Shown here: piece by piece, positions 6,492 to 8,145 of the stretch
Layout: every line of letters starts with the position of its first letter
Numbering within the stretch: the stretch's first letter is position 1
Assembly (NCBI GenBank): GCA_030615475.1
Contig: JAUWZF010000039.1
Location: 1 to 8,145, forward strand
DNA: 8,145 bases
Source: Dehalococcoidales bacterium
GTDB taxonomy: Bacteria; Chloroflexota; Dehalococcoidia; Dehalococcoidales; RBG-16-60-22
Direction of reading: 5' to 3'
Notes under the pieces: model-generated
Told to the model about the DNA's origin: nothing
Seen by the model: the letters and a program-made list of their open reading frames with translations, nothing else
The model's database searches: none
Translations under genes and position numbers: made by a program

Positions 6492-7388
6492 CTAGGTCTC
6501 AACGGTAGTTTCCTTCCTTTTATACCATATTGGTATCAACGCGGCTATAATTGCCGCCAGGACCAGGCCCACTGTTACGATAGGAGTGGAGAAAAGACTG
6601 CGTGCGTGTTGCAGCCAGCCCCTTGTGCGGTGAAGCTCTGATGATGCCAGGTGGGACTGGTCAATGTAAAGTACGGGTGAAGTAGCCGCAATATTTTGAA
6701 TAAAGCTGTCATTACCGGCAATTTTACCCATACTGTTGATGAAAAGGCTGGGGTCGGAGACGAGTATTACCTGTCCGCTGCCCAGTTCGTGGCGGGAGAT
6801 TACCGGTAGCGGGCCGGTGGGTTCGCCATCGTCCCTGGTACCGTTGCCGTTAGAATCGAGGAAGCCGAAGGGAGAAGTCAGGGCGAGGGCGTTATCAGCG
6901 GTGATATTGGTCAGGCTGGTGGCGTGGTTGAAGACCAGGTCGTCGGTATTTTCAGTCAGGGGGTCGGGTTGGAGGTGGATAATCCTGGGGAAGTACTTGT
7001 TTTTGTAATTGACCAGCGGGTCAAGGAGAATCTGTCCGCTGAAGCGTACTTTAAGTCCCAGATATTCCAGTATCTGGTTCCCGTGTCCGTAGTCGTCCGC
7101 TATAATTAATCTTCCACCCCGGGAGGCAAAGTAATTCAGGTGCTCCAGTTCCGTGGAGGTAAAGCTAAGGTAAGGGATGACGAGGAGGGTTGCCCCGTCC
7201 GGCGAAGACGGGAGGTCTGCCAGGGAATTAAGAGGTTGGACCTGGTATTCGGCTCTTATATCCTTAATGCCGTTCCAGAATGGGTTATCTACCCGAAAAT
7301 CGTCGTTTGACGGGAAAAACCACACTGTTAAAATGAGTGCGATTACCAGTGTTGCGGTTATTATTAGTAAAAATCTACGGAGTTCCAC
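6492..7388 (-). CDS. DUF4350-like membrane-anchored protein with extracytoplasmic domain
   Basis: A 298-residue protein with an N-terminal membrane helix (about 6-25) and a second near the C-terminus (about 268-288) followed by a basic tail (YKRK). The region between should face outward by this topology. It resembles DUF4350/GATase-like folds: LLVIPYLSFT (68-77), a RGGRLIIADDYG block (90-101) in which the loss of a barrier-like Gly-Gly turn is not seen, and GSGQVILVSDPSLFIN (203-218). Family assignment rests on these motifs, the two-helix layout and gene context. A loop DSNGNGTRDDGE (178-189) resembles calcium-binding EF-hand or dockerin loops. The GTG at 7388 is chosen because AGGAG lies 7 nt upstream; a TTG at 7418 would add 10 residues with no good site. 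The start overlaps the end of the upstream DUF4129 gene by 14 bases. No enzymatic function can be assigned. Confidence 0.72.
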   Translation of the reverse strand: MELRRFLLIITATLVIALILTVWFFPSNDDFRVDNPFWNGIKDIRAEYQVQPLNSLADLPSSPDGATLLVIPYLSFTSTELEHLNYFASRGGRLIIADDYGHGNQILEYLGLKVRFSGQILLDPLVNYKNKYFPRIIHLQPDPLTENTDDLVFNHATSLTNITADNALALTSPFGFLDSNGNGTRDDGEPTGPLPVISRHELGSGQVILVSDPSLFINSMGKIAGNDSFIQNIAATSPVLYIDQSHLASSELHRTRGWLQHARSLFSTPIVTVGLVLAAIIAALIPIWYKRKETTVET

Positions 7389-8145
7389 TGCGAAGCTCCT
7401 CTTTAATGTTAGCGGCAAGCTCTTCGGCTCTGGTGGCGGTGGTTTTTTGCGGACTGCGGGCAGAATAGAGGGTACTCTCGGTTATGGCGGTCAACTCGGA
7501 AAATCGGTCGGTAGTAGTTGGTGATGGTAAATTAGCTGTTTTCAGGAACTCCCGCAGGGTAATATCCGGTGACATAATAACGCCGGAAATCTTCTCCACA
7601 GTCGTAAGAACACTCCGGTAGGCTGATAATACCTGGCCTTTGATACCCGTCAGCTTTGGTAGTGCAGGGAACGGGGTGGCGGCGGGTACTTCCACTGCTT
7701 CCGCCGGTGGTATCTCCTTCTCGGTGTACGTTCGCGTCCGGATTCTCCGGCGGATAACCAGCCATAGGGCTATTAAAATGGCCAGTATCAGGGCGGTGCT
7801 TAGCGGGTTTATGATGAAAACTTGTTTCTTCACACTCGTGGTGGTCGCCCATGGTTCCAGCGACTCTATGTCTATCAATATTTCCTGGGAACCAATCAGG
7901 AACAGGTCAAGCGGAGTCTCCAGAGACGTTGCGAAGCTGCCGTCGCCCGATGTTCTGACAGTAGTTGAGGATTTCTTGAAGTAAAGGCTTACCGGAGCAG
8001 CTACAACGGGCCCGAGTTCACTGTAAACCATGCCGCTAATCTGGATATCTCCGGGCAGGAGAACGATAGAAGGTGTTCGGATATCAAGGGATACCGACAG
8101 TACCGAGATGGTGACACTCCGCTGCACGGAAGCGCCGGAGTATCG
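7375..8145 (-). CDS. Membrane protein with Ig-like region and C-terminal DUF4129-like domain (5'-partial)
   Basis: The frame stays open to the right edge, so the N-terminus is missing; 256 residues are visible. The GTG at 8127 is internal. Visible residues 1-110 are beta-rich and look like an Ig-like or carboxypeptidase-regulatory-like extracytoplasmic domain (LPGDIQISGMVYS, then TSGDGSFATSLETPLD). A membrane helix (about 113-131) is followed by an Arg-rich stop-transfer stretch (RRRIRTRT). A Pro/Ala-rich linker leads to a cytoplasmic DUF4129-like helical domain (about 170-256) with AYRSVL, SPDITLREFL and FSELTAITESTLYSAR. DUF4129 often closes transglutaminase-like membrane proteins, so the missing part may hold a transglutaminase core, but none is visible. 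It precedes the DUF4350-like gene with a 14-base overlap. The DUF4129 call rests on motif resemblance and context. Confidence 0.72.
   Translation of the reverse strand, partial: RYSGASVQRSVTISVLSVSLDIRTPSIVLLPGDIQISGMVYSELGPVVAAPVSLYFKKSSTTVRTSGDGSFATSLETPLDLFLIGSQEILIDIESLEPWATTTSVKKQVFIINPLSTALILAILIALWLVIRRRIRTRTYTEKEIPPAEAVEVPAATPFPALPKLTGIKGQVLSAYRSVLTTVEKISGVIMSPDITLREFLKTANLPSPTTTDRFSELTAITESTLYSARSPQKTTATRAEELAANIKEELRSGTP
7396..7400 (-). promoter_or_regulatory. Ribosome binding site deciding the GTG start of the DUF4350-like gene
   Basis: On the minus strand AAAGAGGAG ends at 7396, 7 nt before the GTG at 7388. It lies inside the 3' end of the preceding gene. This strong site favours GTG 7388 over the upstream TTG at 7418 and suggests translational coupling. 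Confidence 0.75.

Noticed and set aside
7389..7418. A TTG start for the DUF4350-like gene, 30 bases upstream of the GTG.
   Set aside because: The TTG has no convincing Shine-Dalgarno site, whereas GTG 7388 has AGGAG at 7-nt spacing. It cannot be fully excluded.
8125..8127. GTG as the start of the DUF4129-like protein.
   Set aside because: The frame stays open to the window edge and the region starts in the middle of a beta-rich domain with no membrane signal before it, so the true start is outside.

Overview
The window holds seven protein-coding genes in two convergent blocks and almost no non-coding DNA. No RNA gene, insertion sequence, CRISPR array or tandem repeat was seen, and no stretch of 300 bases lacks a gene. 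Moderate-to-high GC, Shine-Dalgarno sites, ATG/GTG starts and overlapping genes show a prokaryote. The archaeal-type (MJ1101/ST0452-like) GlmU beside a standard GlmS, together with a MoxR-DUF58-DUF4350-DUF4129 membrane cluster, fits an anaerobic Chloroflexota such as the Dehalococcoidia. An archaeon or another deep-branching bacterium cannot be excluded from the sequence alone.

Left block, plus strand (2-3898): amino-sugar nucleotide synthesis. It starts with the 3' part of a bifunctional sugar-1-phosphate nucleotidylyltransferase/acetyltransferase (GlmU-like). A complete paralogue of it follows (873-2048), then glmS (2114-3898). GlmS makes glucosamine-6-phosphate. After a mutase not seen here, the GlmU-like enzymes would acetylate glucosamine-1-phosphate and transfer UMP to give UDP-GlcNAc. 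The first paralogue keeps the acetyltransferase signature and the second has lost it, so the pair looks like a duplication followed by division of labour.

Right block, minus strand (read 8145 to 3902): a membrane-associated MoxR cluster. In transcription order it has a membrane protein with an Ig-like region and a C-terminal DUF4129-like domain (5' end outside the window), a DUF4350-like membrane-anchored protein, a MoxR AAA+ ATPase, and a DUF58 protein with about five membrane segments. Genes 1-2 and 3-4 overlap, which suggests one translationally coupled operon. Such clusters are widespread, but their function is poorly understood; a chaperone-like role in maturing membrane or surface proteins is the usual hypothesis. 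This copy has unusual residues at the MoxR sensor-1 position and at the expected DUF58 metal-binding (MIDAS) site, plus a calcium-loop-like motif in the DUF4350 protein.

The two blocks meet tail to tail with 3 bp between stop codons. A perfect 7-bp inverted repeat sits at the junction.
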